This document shows, piece by piece, positions 24,027 to 35,789 of a DNA stretch of 64,000 nt. Under the pieces are notes generated by a model that saw only the letters and a list, made by a program, of their open reading frames with translations, made no database searches and had not been told where the DNA came from. Positions within the stretch are counted from its first letter, which is position 1, and each line of letters starts with the position of its first letter. The position numbers were made by a program, and so were the translations under genes. The DNA comes from Saprolegnia diclina VS20 (Eukaryota; Oomycota; Saprolegniomycetes; Saprolegniales; Saprolegniaceae). Where the stretch lies: positions 330,737 to 394,736 of the forward strand of contig NW_008246089.1 of the NCBI RefSeq assembly GCF_000281045.1, given 5' to 3'.

Positions 24027-27000
24027 TTAGCGGACCATGTCGTTGAGCTCCTTCCCGATCAGGTACCGTTCGTCCCGCACCGAGTCGTGGAGCGTCTGCA
24101 CCCACCGGCCCACGCACGGCTTGGCGAGGACGATCCCCGCGCCCACGAGCTGCGTCGCAAACGCCAGTCGGTACACGATGCGCTCCGGGAGGTGGCTCCA
24201 CGCGAGCAGCGCGTCGAGCTTGCAGACGAGCCACGGAAGCACGAGGCACATGAAGAACCCATACGCGAGCGGTCGCACCACCTTGTTGCGAAACGCGACG
24301 CCGTCAAAGCACTTGGCGCTCAAGTCGTCCATCGCACGGTCGTCGCCATCAATGCCGACTTCGTGCGCGCGCACGTGGAAGCAGAGCTGCTCGTATGCGA
24401 GCCGCAGAGACGTGACGACGCCCGGCGGCGCCCGCGAGAGCTCGTCCCACCGGTCGCCAACGTGCGCATTGGGATCGTCGTCGTCATTGTTGTTGTGTCG
24501 GCGCCGTTTCTTGAGCTCCAAGCAGCACACAACCCACGCACCCGCGTGCAGCGTGACAAACCCAAACCCGAGCATCTAAAGTGCGCTTCATGAGCACCAA
24601 AGGAGGCATCAAAGCAACGACGTACCTCGAGCAGTGTCGGCCACTGCGACGCAAGCGGCGTCATCCAGAGCGCACTCAGGAGCCCGAGCATGAGCGGCAG
24701 CACGACGGCCCACGACAGCACGAGACCGACGAGCGAGCTGCGCGTCGAGGGCGGCACTCGGTACCCGCCGTTTTGAAGCCGATGGTGGACGTCCCGGTCC
24801 GGAATGCGGAGGATACGGAGCGCCTTGCAGCCGCTGAGAAGGACCCACATGACGAAAATACCGGTCGCGAACGCGAGCGAGTCGTGCTGGACGCCACAGA
24901 ACCGCTCGAGAAGCGCGATCGACGTGCGTCCGATGAAGAGCGGACCGAGCGTCGCCATGCCAATGATGCCAACGGTCGTGAGCCAGCACGAGAGCACGAG
25001 AAGACTCAGGCGGAGTGGCACGTTGGATGGAAACTGACGCGGTAGCAAGTTGTACTCCATCACGGTCGGGTCCACAAGCCCTTCTTCAGGCCACGGAAGG
25101 TACCGCGCGCCATAGTAGCGCTGCTCGGCCGCCGGCGCGTCATGGTGGGGGTTGAACGTCAATGGCGGCACCGTGAGCACGATCGCGTCAACGCCGGCCC
25201 CGGGCAGCGCCGGCACGCGCGGCAGCAAATACTCGGTGAGCCCGAGCCGTGCACACATACGCAGCATGTACTTGTACTGAAACGTGCCAATCTCGTTCTT
25301 GTACGTCTCAAGGACTGCGAGGATCGTCATGTGCGCAAGGACAAGCTCGAGCGGCACTTGGAGCGGCGCAAAGAGGTGGTAAAACCGCAGCTGCAGCGGA
25401 AACAATGACGGCGCGACGCTGTACGCGGCCCGCACAGGCAAGTGCACGAGCAGGAGGAGGAGTGCTGCGTAGATCGCAAGTGAGAGCAGCATGCGGCGCG
25501 CGTGCTTGATGCTCTTCTCGCTCAACAGCGCCTTGAGAATGTCCGGGTTGGCCTCTTGGGGCCGAATCGTCGCCGCGAGGATGTCGGGGTGGAGCACCTC
25601 GCGCATCTGGAGGACGGCGACCGTCACAAACAGCATGAACGTGATACCGAGCACCCAGTGTACGAGCAGCGTCGCGAGCATGTGCTCCATGCAGTAGCTA
25701 AGGCGGTCCCACGGGTCGACGAGGAAGAGCTGCAAGGTGGCCACGTCCATGCCGATACCGAGGAGGATTGGGAGCAGAATCATCTTGAGCAAGAGCAGCG
25801 TCGAGACCTTGACGACCGCGTTGAGGCACGAGAGGAACCAGAGGAGGCCCGCGAGCAGCGGTCGGTGGTTGTAGCTCGAGATGGTCGAGACGAGCACACG
25901 CCAGAGCACGATGGTGCCGCAAAAGCTAAAGTACCCCAGCGCGCACGTGCCAAGATCGACGAGCTGGAGACAGTCGCCGTGCAGCCGCGTCGTCTCGGTC
26001 GAGTTGAGGACCAAGTTGATGATGCGGTAGAGGGGCGACATGGCCTCGACCGGGCCTTCGAGGATCGACGGGTCGAGCGGTGGCAGTGCTGACGTAAACT
26101 TGCTCAACGTCGACACGATCGTGCTCCCGAGTGTGTACGGGATGAAGGCAAAGATGCCGAGGTACGCACCGTTGAACGCCAAGAACCACGAGACGTTGCG
26201 CACGAGGAGGTACAGCGGTCCACGAAAGCCCACGAGCTCGTCCATCGCAATGTTGATCTCCATGTGTTCCATGTCGTCGTCCCACTGGTCTTGCGGCGGC
26301 GGCTCGTTGTTGTTGTTGTTGACGGGGCGGCGCGGACGCACGCCACCGCGACGCCGGCGGTTGCCGCGGTTGACGGCCTCGACGATGCGCGGGTCCGGGC
26401 GAATGTTGCGTGCGACGTGCGGTCGAAAGACGGCGGCGTGCGGGATTTGCTGGATCGCCTCTTCAAAGAGCGGGAGATTGTCGTCTTCGCGGACCCGGAC
26501 GACGCGCCGCGGCGGCACGAGCGGCGGCCCACGCGGCAGGTTGAGGTGCGGGAGGTTGGCAACCGGACGCACATGGCGGCGGCGCGGCTGGATCTCGTCG
26601 TCCGAGTCGTCGTCCTCATCCCCTGAGTCGTCGTCGTCGTCGTCGTCCGAGTCGTCAGAGTGGTCGTCGCGGTGACCGCGTTCGGGAATCCACTCGTCGA
26701 CGCCGTCGACGCGCTCGATGAGCCGCATAAAGTTATCGCCGCGGCGGTTTCCCTCGGCGTCTTGGAGCCCGTGCATTTCAAGTTCCTGGGCGACGAGCAT
26801 CGCGCGCTGGCGAAGATGGACTTCCTCCGGCACGTCGGCGTCGGCGTCGATATCATCTTGGATCTGGTCCATATTGAAGCGCAGAAAGTCGGCGAGGCTC
26901 ATGAGCGAGAGGAACGAGCAGACAACGACAACGATGAGGATCAAACCCGAAAAGACGTCGTCAAAGAGCACCTCGACCGTCTGGACGCGGTCGTTAAAGT

Positions 27001-27434
27001 TGACCGAGCCCATGGTCGCGGCGCGGAGCAGCCAGAGGCGGTAGAGCCAGCTCGTGCACCATGGCGCGACGAGGGCCCACGCAATGACGACCAGGATCGC
27101 GCGGATGGCCAGCGGTAGCCACTTCTTGAGCGCCACGATCGCCAGCGACAAGAAGAGCTCACCAGCGGGCAGCGTCTCGGGGCAGCCATCGGCGTACAGC
27201 GGGCGAAACGAGAACGTGTAGCCACAGAGCTCGCACACTTCCTTCTTGGAGATGGCCAGCCACTCCGTCAAGCAGTCCGAGTGCACGTAGCGGATCGAGC
27301 CGCTGCATCTGCAGGGCGCGAAGAGGCGACGGCCTTCTTCCTACAGGGTCCATGCCATGAGCCATCGTCATGGCGTCAACTCTGCTTACCGCTTCGCCAC
27401 GGCAGACCCGACATTCCTCTTCGTCGTACTCCAT
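24027..27434 (-). CDS. DOA10: Doa10/MARCH6-type ER membrane E3 ubiquitin ligase
   Basis: Exon 1 (from 27434) reads MEYDEEECRVCRGEA and splices to EEGRRLFAPCRCSGSIRYVH, SDCLTEWLA, then CELCGYTFSF: a RING-CH (C4HC3) domain. The large second exon supplies a TM pair, an Asp/Glu-rich cytosolic insert (about 26580-26680, DDSDDDDDDDSGDEDDDSDD), and a run of about ten further hydrophobic helices. A small intron at about 24575-24625 leads to the last exon ending KELNDMVR. Length (about 1100 residues) and topology match MARCH6/TEB4/Doa10, which ubiquitinates misfolded or N-degron ER and nuclear-envelope proteins for ERAD. The frame is open upstream of 27434 for about 130 codons without stops, but known members start just before the RING. 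Confidence 0.9.
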
Positions 27435-28073
27435 CGCTCGAGTAAGGAGGTTTATGGCTGCCCCGTCGATTGGGTGAAACGAAGATTTTCCAAATTCGTT
27501 TTTATTTTCCTTCTTCCGCATTATACCTATTATTTGTATAAAGAATACCAGCATTGTCATTAAAAATATCGCAGCCACCTCCCACATTGCTAGGTAAAAC
27601 CCTTGGGACAAACCTCGCCAAAGAAACCTCGCGGCGTCCGCGTATTTAAATCTAATATTTTTAATGCAACATGCTTTTTGTATGACTTTGCGTCCAATAT
27701 AAAAAGAGGCGGTCACGCCCAACTGCTGCTGACGCCGACTCTCGAAGTTCGAAGGCATGCGCCAGAACACATGCGTTAAAGCCACTGAAAAACGCGTTAA
27801 AATGATAAAACGTGTTAAAGTGAACCAAAATGGCACTGCTCGCGCTACAGCTCTCTCGACCCGGCAACTATCGCCCAGCCAGCACCCATGGTCGGGGGCC
27901 TTGACCTACCGCTACTACACATAGCTAGCTTGCTAGGTCTGTTCCGATGTACATAACTGGGTGTATACATAATTCATTCCCATGTCCAAGTCCAAATCGG
28001 TGCGGTAACTGCCGCTTTTAACGCATTCAACACGTTTTAATCAGCAGTTTCGCGCGGCCCGTGGCGGCAGCGG
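27435..28073. other. Divergent promoter region
   Basis: An AT-rich stretch of about 640 bases between the divergent Doa10 gene and the gene at 28074, with several short A/T runs. It must hold both promoters. No additional coding gene or repeat is supported; the in-frame extension of Doa10 is discussed in the findings. Confidence 0.5.
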
Positions 28074-31000
28074 ATGAAGATGCTGCTTCCGACGCTGTCG
28101 GCCAACCCGGCCGAAGCCGTGCTTCGACAGCTGCTCGCGAGCGCAGCCGAGCTCGTGGCGGCCGACGAGATGACCGACGCGCGCAGGACGTACCTCGAAG
28201 CGCGCCAGAGCTACGTGCGCCTGAAGCTCCAAGTGTTTGGCGAGCCAACGCAGCAAGAGCCATCGTCGCCGCGCAAGTCGTCGCTGCTCCAGGCGCTACC
28301 GCCTTCGTGCGAGAGCCTCGGGGAGAAGCTCCGGGAGATTGGCGTCGCGCTCGGTAGCGCGTCCTGGGCAGCGCTCCAAGCGGCCATGGAGGCCAAGACG
28401 TGGGACATTGCGCAGCTCGCCGAGTGCCTCATCTACATGCCGACGCCAGAGGCTTGGGCGCTGTACGTCGAGAAGCGGTCGGTCATGGCCGCGGCGCTCG
28501 TCTCGGGCCTGCACCCGACCTTGACGCAGTACACAGACGCCGTCGCGGCATTCCTCCGCGCCGACGTGGACGTGGTCGCGATCCTTTGCGACGACAAGAC
28601 GACGCTCGTGAGTGCGTTTACGAGTGCCAAGTCGCCGATCGCTGACGTGGGCGACCGCCTCAGCCACCTTGTCGCCACCGCGTACGCACCGCCACTGCAG
28701 GAGCTGGTCGAGAAGGCCGTGACGTACTTGACGACCGACGTGAACGCGTGGATGCTTGTCAAAGACACCGTGTCGGCCTCCGTTGTGCATTTCGGCGACG
28801 TGCGCTTCCATACAGGCAAGAAGCGGACATTCGAGTACCGGTATGCGAACGCGGGGCAGCAGGTCGCGCCGCCGCCCACCCCCACGTCGTCCATGGCGTC
28901 CATGTCGTCCATAGCGCGCATCAACGTGCGTCTCAACTCGATCACGGGCTCCCGGCCGTCACTTACGATGCAAATGGCACGGACCGCCAAGGTCAAGGTG
29001 CTCTTGGCCGACCCATGTGTCCACGGCGTGTGGCGCTTTGTCCACATTGACCGCGGTGGCTTCGCGGACCACCCGATTCCTTCGAGCTTGCGCCGGTGTC
29101 TCTTTGTGTACTTTGACGACCTCGACTTGATAGCGTCGCACTGCAAGCGAAAGGGCAAACTCGAGTTTTGCATCGGGTGGCACGTTCTGGCGTGCGTCAA
29201 GACAGCCACGGAGGTCGTGTGGGTCAACGCGATCATCGACGCAGTCCAAAGCGACGCCGGCACGTGCACCGTTGTCAACGCGACGACGCAGAAGCGCTAC
29301 GACGAGTACCTCATCATGGACACGCATGTGCGTCTCGCGCCAACAGACCCCAAGTGCAGGATACACTCGGGCCAGCGCTGGCTCAACCTCATGGACGACG
29401 TCACGCGCGCGGTGGGCGCGCTCGTCAAGGCGCTTCCGGCGAGCGTCGACCTCGACGCGCTCCATCGGCAGCTCTGGTCGGCCCTCGCACCGCCCATGCG
29501 CGTGGCCGACTACATCTTTTCGCGCTATTTGCGCACGGTGCTGCATGCGGCGCGGACGACGTCGTCGCCCGGCGTCTCGAGTGCCGTGATTCTCGGGTCC
29601 TTTGATGCCACGGGCTTGTACTCGACGGCGATCCATAGCACCTCGGCGCTTGACGAGTACACGCTGCGCGCCCAAGCCGAGACGCTCGCATTGATTTTAC
29701 ATGACATCACCGAGAGCTTGAGCCCGTGTATTCAGACCGGTGGGTTTGCCGAAGTCCTCCGCTTGTACGCCCAAGTCGTGCAAGAAGAAGTGACGGCCTT
29801 CGCCCATGCGCTGCAGCGGCTCCTCACCGAGCACGCACTCTCGATGGATGCGGTGCTTGAAGGCGGCGTCGGCTTGATCGTACTGCTCGACACGTGGCGG
29901 CTCTCGCGCACGCAGCTGCGCCCGTCACTGGACCGCAGCGCAGCGGCCATGCACTGGACGATCGAGACGCTCGACAAGATCGAGCGCGTTATCAGTGATC
30001 TCGTCGCGACGTCCCTCCACTACGTCCACTCGTTTGTAAGTCATATGTTTGTCGCTGGAACGCAGACAAAGTGTCTGCGAGTAGATTCTCCACGAATGCG
30101 CGAGTATCTACCTGCCCAGCGTTGTCCACCAAGAGTGGTACGCGATCAAGCCGTATTTCAACAACACGCGCATCTCGGCGGGCCTGCAAGCCATGGTCCT
30201 CCGCTTCACGCGCCTGCTTCTGAAGCTCAAGGCCAGCGCGGCGGGACTTGGCCACTCGCGGCAACTTGCCCTCGATATGCTGGGCAGTCTTAGCGTTCAC
30301 ATGGTCCAGTCCGTGCTCGAGCTCTACTCGACGCTGACGCCGTCGCGTGGCCGCTTGGAACAATACCGCATCGACGGCCTGTACTTTGTATTGGGCTTCT
30401 ACAGTAGCTTGCGTGCGTGCGTGCTCGACCTTGGCGTCGCCGCCGACTCGTCGTGTACGTCGACAAATCTTGGCTCGGTGTTGTGACATGCCAAATAGGG
30501 CTTCGGCAGTGCGCAGAAGGGCTGGTCGCATTTCTGAGTCGCTTGGCGCTGCTGTTTGGTCCTCTTAGCGCCATTGAGCACTATGCAAGCACCACCAAGT
30601 CGTTCAAGCGGACGCTGCCCGGCATTCTGGGCGCGTACGCCTTGTTGGACCGCCTCGTCACGCCCGTTCTCGCAAGCCTCAAGTGCGCTATCACCGACCA
30701 CGCGTCCTCGAAATACGTACGTACGACGGAAGCGTCGTGATCTGTCATCGTGACTTGCCTAGCCATGGCATCTGCACGCACTGGTGCCCGACATTGCTGC
30801 GCTCCTGACACTCGACCTCGACGTAGGGTGCATGTTGTCGATGCTTCTTTGCACACTTTGCCGTCTAGTGGGCCGGTATACTGGACGAATGCAGCGTCTC
30901 CAAGTGGGAAACGGCCACGTGGCTCAAGATGCGTCGCGAAATGGTCAGCTGTACGTACCCTGCGCTGACGCCCGATGAGTGCGTGACCAAGGCGCGACTC

Positions 31001-31074
31001 CTCACCGTACGTTCCACACGTTTTCTCAGGGCAAGGCGACACTCTGTCTGTAGTTGCTCGGCGAGCCAGCGTGA
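28074..31074 (+). CDS. Large helical protein of unknown function
   Basis: The first exon (28074-30036) is long, followed by five smaller exons joined at GTAAG/GTACG..TAG introns: after YVHSF, after DSS, after SSKY, after LDLD, after RLLT, ending LLGEPA. About 900 residues. Residues 1-250 are amphipathic helices with heptad-like Leu/Ala spacing. A central beta-rich segment (VWVNAIIDAVQSDAG, TCTVVNATTQKRYDEYLI) resembles a Tudor/SH3-like barrel. The C-terminal third is again helical. No signal peptide, TM segment or catalytic motif. The helical style would fit a vesicle-tethering or scaffold protein, but I do not recognise the family and assign no function. Confidence 0.7.
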
Positions 31075-31503
31075 AGCGACCGCATCTATTTGTCTTATTT
31101 AACTATTGTCGTCTTTGTCGTCCATGTCTTCAAAGTGGACGTTTCTGTGCAAGGGTTGACATGTTGGTACTAGCCTTCATGTATGGTACCCTCGAAACAT
31201 CGAGCTCCGAAAACGTTGCTCATCGAATGAGCGAGAAGGAGGGAAGGAGGGTAGAGCGTCTCACGATAGCGCTCGCTTCCCCAAGCAAAGGACAGTTCCC
31301 CGGGATATTCATCGCCAAGAAAGGACTGCCACGCTTTTGTTTCCATGATTGGCCGCGCACACAGTTACCGTATCAAGGGACTGACAAAAAGCGAGAGCGG
31401 TGCTACAATGGCGGCCCCGACCGAGCCGCCATCTTGGTCGTCGTCGTTCAAATGCTATAGATAAACTGCCACTCTGCAGCGTGCGCCTGAGGTTCCGTGT
31501 CGG
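31075..31503. other. Intergenic region
   Basis: About 430 bases between two plus-strand genes. It contains the 3' end of the previous transcript and the promoter of the kelch gene. No coding potential is convincing on either strand. Confidence 0.5.
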
Positions 31504-33462
31504 AATGCGCTCGTCTGCTGCGCTCGTGCTGCTCGGTGCGTTGGGACTCGATGGTCCACGGAGGCTAACTGTCCAACTGTCGCAGGCGCGACGCTCTCGT
31601 ACGCGACGAAGACGCCATGGACGCGTGTGTGGCGGTACGGCGCCAAGCAGAACGAACCGACGCCCCGCGCTGCCCACAGCATGGTACTCTGTGACAACGA
31701 GACGCTGGTCGTCTATGGCGGCATCGGCGACGAAGAAGACAGCGCCAAGGACGACGCGTGGACGGTACTGCCATCGATCGACGCTGTCGCAAGTAACACT
31801 GCCTAGTTCAACCTGACGTCGTTTGCATGGACCAAAGTTGGCGTGGACGGCCCTCGCCCGCACAAGCGCTTCCACCACTCGGCGGTAGGGGTCTTGCGAG
31901 ATCACAGAGACGGGAGAGTGATTAGGCGGTGCGGCGCTCGCCTGCAAGAGAAATGTACATCTTTGGCGGCATGTCCGTGTGGCAAGAGCTACCGTCGCCC
32001 ATACTGCACTATGCGCAGACCCAAGACCTCTGGCGCCTCGAACTCGATGCCAATCCGCCCGTCTGGGTGCTTGAGCCTGCGCTGAACGGCCCGAGCAACC
32101 GCAGCGAGGCGACCGCGATCACGTTCAACGATCGCATGTATGTCTTTGGGGGTATCGAGTACGACACGAGCTCCACAAGCCGGGGGCACTCGCGCTGTTT
32201 CAACGATATTTGGACGTTTGACTATACGACCAAGGTCTGGACGCAGCTGCTTTTGCCGGCCAAGCACGTGCCGTCCCCGCGCTTCTCGCACGCCGCAAGC
32301 ACAATCACTGGTACGTAGTGTACTTGCTCGGGTCCGAATCAGTGTTCAATCGGGTGTCGGTAGTCGACGGCGTCACATCCATGCTAATCTTTGGCGGCCG
32401 CCAATTGACCAAAGACGACGGGTGGGCCCTGCTGGACGACATTTGGCTCTTTTCGTTCGAGGTACCTTTGTCGTTTGGAGAACATTGTCATGCATCGTGT
32501 AGACCCATGCGTGGACACAAGTGCACGGCACGCCCGCGTTCAAGCGCGCGTACACGACCATGGTGACGGTCGACAGTGACATGTGGCTCTTTGGCGGCTA
32601 CTTCAAGTCGGACTACAGCACAAATGGCTACGTCTATGACGACACGGTCCACGCGCGGCTCTCCGGCGCGCACACACAATTCTCCAAAAACAACGAGACT
32701 GATATGGACGAGGTATCCATTGCGAACGTTGCACTATTGCAAACGGCATGGTCTTAGGGATACCCGAGCGTCCGGTACTTGCATCGCGCCGTGGCCTGGC
32801 AAGGGAAAATGGTCGTCTTTGGCGGTCGCTTCCAGCACGCTCTGGGCGACATGTGGATCCAAGATCTCGACGCGACCTTGCTGCATCCGGTCACGGACGT
32901 GCACGAGCTCGAGCGTAGCGATATGAACTCGCTCTACGTCGCCTGTGTGCTGTTTGCGATTTTCACTGTGTTTTTCATTCTCACGCTCGTGCGCTTCCGG
33001 CTCCACCACGTGCACGTACGACAACTTGTCTTATGTTCAAACTGACAATTTTGATATATAGCCGACCGCGCCACTGCGCTACGTGCCGCGCGGCGTCTCG
33101 AACCAGCGCTTGCTCGAGCTCAAGACGAAAAAGGTACCCTTTATATGGCTCGACCGATGGGACATGGCAGTGCGTAGTACCAAGCGGTGGCGTCCACTGA
33201 CACCAACGCGGACCAAGTCGACTTGTGCCCGATCTGCCTCGTACGCGCAGCCTGTTACGACTCGCGTTGTACTAAACATGGTGTGCAGGCGGACTTTATA
33301 AGTGATGACGACGTGCGCGATCTGCCGTGCAAGCACCTCTTCCATGTCGCTTGCATTGACGAGTGGCTGCGCAAAAACAAGGTACCGTCATACCGACTGT
33401 ATGGTGTCCTATGACGCATGTAGACCTGCCCCATGTGCAAGCTTGACATTGAGGCCGTGTAA
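31504..33462 (+). CDS. Kelch-repeat, single-pass transmembrane, RING-H2 protein
   Basis: The start exon MRSSAALVLLGALG is a signal peptide. The ectodomain has five or six kelch repeats: HSMVLCDNETLVVYGG, MYIFGGMSVWQE, MYVFGGIEYDTS, MLIFGGRQLTKDD, MWLFGGYFKSDYS and MVVFGGRFQHALGDMW, with N-x-S/T sites. A TM helix follows (SLYVACVLFAIFTVFFILTL then VRFR as stop-transfer). The cytosolic tail ends in a RING-H2: CPICLADFISDDDVRDLPC then KHLFHVACIDEWL and TCPMCKLDIEAV after removal of introns at about 33241-33291 and 33381-33423. A sensor-ligase is suggested: an extracytosolic beta-propeller recognises a ligand and the RING recruits an E2. Introns are numerous and short; all sites used fit phase. 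Location at plasma membrane or endosome is inference. Confidence 0.8.
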
Positions 33463-33517
33463 TCGCCAACACGAACAACAAGATTGCTTTGGATTTTGGA
33501 GTCACGTTGTTGGTCGT

Positions 33518-35386
33518 CTAGTCGTCCCAGTCGGCGTGCGCAAAGTTGGCGTCGGCAGCGACACCACCCGTCGCGCGCTCGGCTTTGATTGGCACCTTGA
33601 CCGGCGTGTCATCTTGGTCCCAGTCCTCCGTGACAAAGTTGTTGTCGGCCGCGACCGCTGAGGCTCTACATTTGTCATGTTCCTATGGGGCTCGTTTCGA
33701 GATGGCAATATACCCAGGGTGAGCCGCTGCTGGAAGCGACCCCTTGCTTGGCGGCGTCTTCTCGTCGGCTTCTTCATCTTCGTCGTCAAAGTATGCAGAC
33801 GCTCCTTTGCTGCTTTGCGCGGGTGGCTCTTGGTTTCGGTCCTCTTCGTCATCCTCGTCGTGCACTGAATCGTCGTTATGACGCTTGGGGGTCATAGTGA
33901 CGACGCTGTCGTCATCGTCGCTGTCGGCTTCGCTCCTTGCCGTCGGCGCATTATTGAGCGCCTCCATATCCGTCGAGAGGTGGCGCTCCGGCGCCCTAAC
34001 CTCTCATGACAACCTAGCTGTGTGTCGTGTACAGTACGCGACGTCATGGAACCGGTCATCGTCGTCGTCATCGTTGTCACTGTCGTTGGACGCGTCCACT
34101 TTGGCTACGCGGCCAAAATTACACTGCTGTAGCACAGATCCAGACATACGAGACGGCGCGGGCTCGTCAACGTCATGTTGAAGCGACCGCCTGTGCAAGT
34201 TTAAACCGCGTAGGAGCTGGTGGTGCCTACTTGGCTGGCGGATGCTCGTCGTCGGCCTCTTCGTTTTCGTCCTCCGAGTCTGAAAACTGCAGCGGCTCCG
34301 TCGCGGTCAAGTGCGCCTTGGGGCCCACGCGCGGCTCACTCGTGCATTTGACTTCGACACTACACTCAACGCTCGATGCCGGGGTGAAGAGCAAGGTAGC
34401 AAGAGGTACGTGGATCGCGCCGGCGGCACCGCAACGTCCTTGGCATCTGCCTCGTCCTCGCCTTCGCTGCTCTCCGAGTCAGCGCTGGGGGGCGGCAGCG
34501 ATCGCTCACTCGGCTTGACGTCGGCGACGTAGCTCTACCTCGAGAGTCATGGACTTTAGCTCTTTGTGAAGACGTCACCTTGCGCTCCCGGTCCACGAGT
34601 GGTTCTACGCGCAATTTGCACCGAGTGTTTCGTCCGGCGAGACTACCTGCGACGGCCTTGCGCTCGGCCTTGGCGTCCGTCTCGCCCTTGGCTTCTACAT
34701 CATCATGTTAGTGATCGTATTTGGTGTGGACACCAGTCGACCTCGGTGCGCCTTGGCGGCGGCGGCCGGCTCCTTGCTGCCCTCGTCGACGCCTTCTACG
34801 GCGTGTTGTGACAAAGCCATCGAAGAGGGATGTACCAAACGTGGCCATGAGCGACGAAGGTACGATCGCGGTGGACTTGGGCAATACGAGCGGCGGCGGG
34901 AATCGCAGCGCTTGGAGGCTCTCGGCCCAAAGTTTGTGCTCGGCCGCCGTCTCGCCCTTGACCCGCAGTGTGCGCGACGGCGACGCAATCTCAATCAAGT
35001 TCTACGCCCGTTTGCGTTCGATATGGTCATATTGTACACGAGACGTACGGGCTTGACGTTGATCTTGGTGACGTCTTCGAGGTAGATCCAGCCACGCACC
35101 TCCTTGGCCTTTCTACAGCAAACGTTGCCGATACGACACGCAAGTGGCGAGCGTACTTGGCCTTGAAGTAGCTCAAAATGAGACGGTGCATCGAGACGTC
35201 GTCGTCGGGGTTGGCGACGTCGACCTTGAACCAGCGCTTGTTGCTCGACGACCCAAAGAATTTTTCCTTGCTGTTGTATTTGACGAGCCAGCCTTCGAGC
35301 ACGTTGATGTCGACGCCGTGGTCTACGGCGAGTCGATATTCTAGTTAGTTGAAACTTCAGTACGTACAGATTCGCTTCGTGGCCAT
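33518..35386 (-). CDS. PH-domain protein with acidic tail
   Basis: Start ATG 35386 (MATKRI), spliced by a 45-nt intron to YHGVDINVLEGWLVKYNSKE, FFGSSSNKRWFKVD, VRGWIYLEDVTKINV and a terminal helix HKLWAESLQALRF: a complete pleckstrin-homology fold. Downstream exons are low complexity and acidic, with EADSDDDDSVVTMTPKRHND and DDEDEEADEK. The last exon carries two copies of a motif, AVAADNNFVTEDWD and GVAADANFAHADWDD, at the very C-terminus. PH domains bind phosphoinositides or proteins, so membrane recruitment is likely. The middle exons, about 34000-34700, are approximate because low complexity gives no homology guide. The repeated Trp-Asp tail could be a short binding motif for a trafficking adaptor; that is inference. 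Confidence 0.65.
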
Positions 35387-35789
35387 GGTTCCGGGATCGC
35401 ACGGCAGATTCTCCAACTAGTTGGCGTCGACGACACAAGGCGGCTTCGGTTTCGTCCGAAACCCATTCCTATCCGGACGACCTAACCGGACGATGGAAAT
35501 AGTGTATGGTACATCCTTGTTGCTTGACGTCAGTGCAAGCCACGTGGCTGTGGAGCTACGCCAGGGCGATCCCGAGACGTATTGGATCGTTGTGGGTGCT
35601 ACTGTATGTGACCTTGTCGCTTGCATCGAGAGCGTGTGATAGTGTGCGAGAAGCGACAACGACGTTTGGCATCGTAGGACTTGAAATAATGTATGTTTAG
35701 TGGAATCGACTGTACTTTCGACTAACTAGAATATTTTAATTCGTCCAAATTTTGTTGAACTACCGTTTGGCCATTTCGTTGCAACGGCG
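35387..35789. other. Intergenic region
   Basis: About 400 bases between divergent genes, AT-richer towards 35700-35760 (ATATTTTAATTCG). It should hold both promoters. A 70-codon open stretch at 35421-35639 lacks an ATG at its beginning and shows no recognisable domain, so it is not called. Confidence 0.5.

Noticed and set aside
26104-26856. Arg/Thr-rich minus-strand frame in the Doa10 insert
   Set aside because: An out-of-frame shadow of the GAC/GTC-rich acidic linker.
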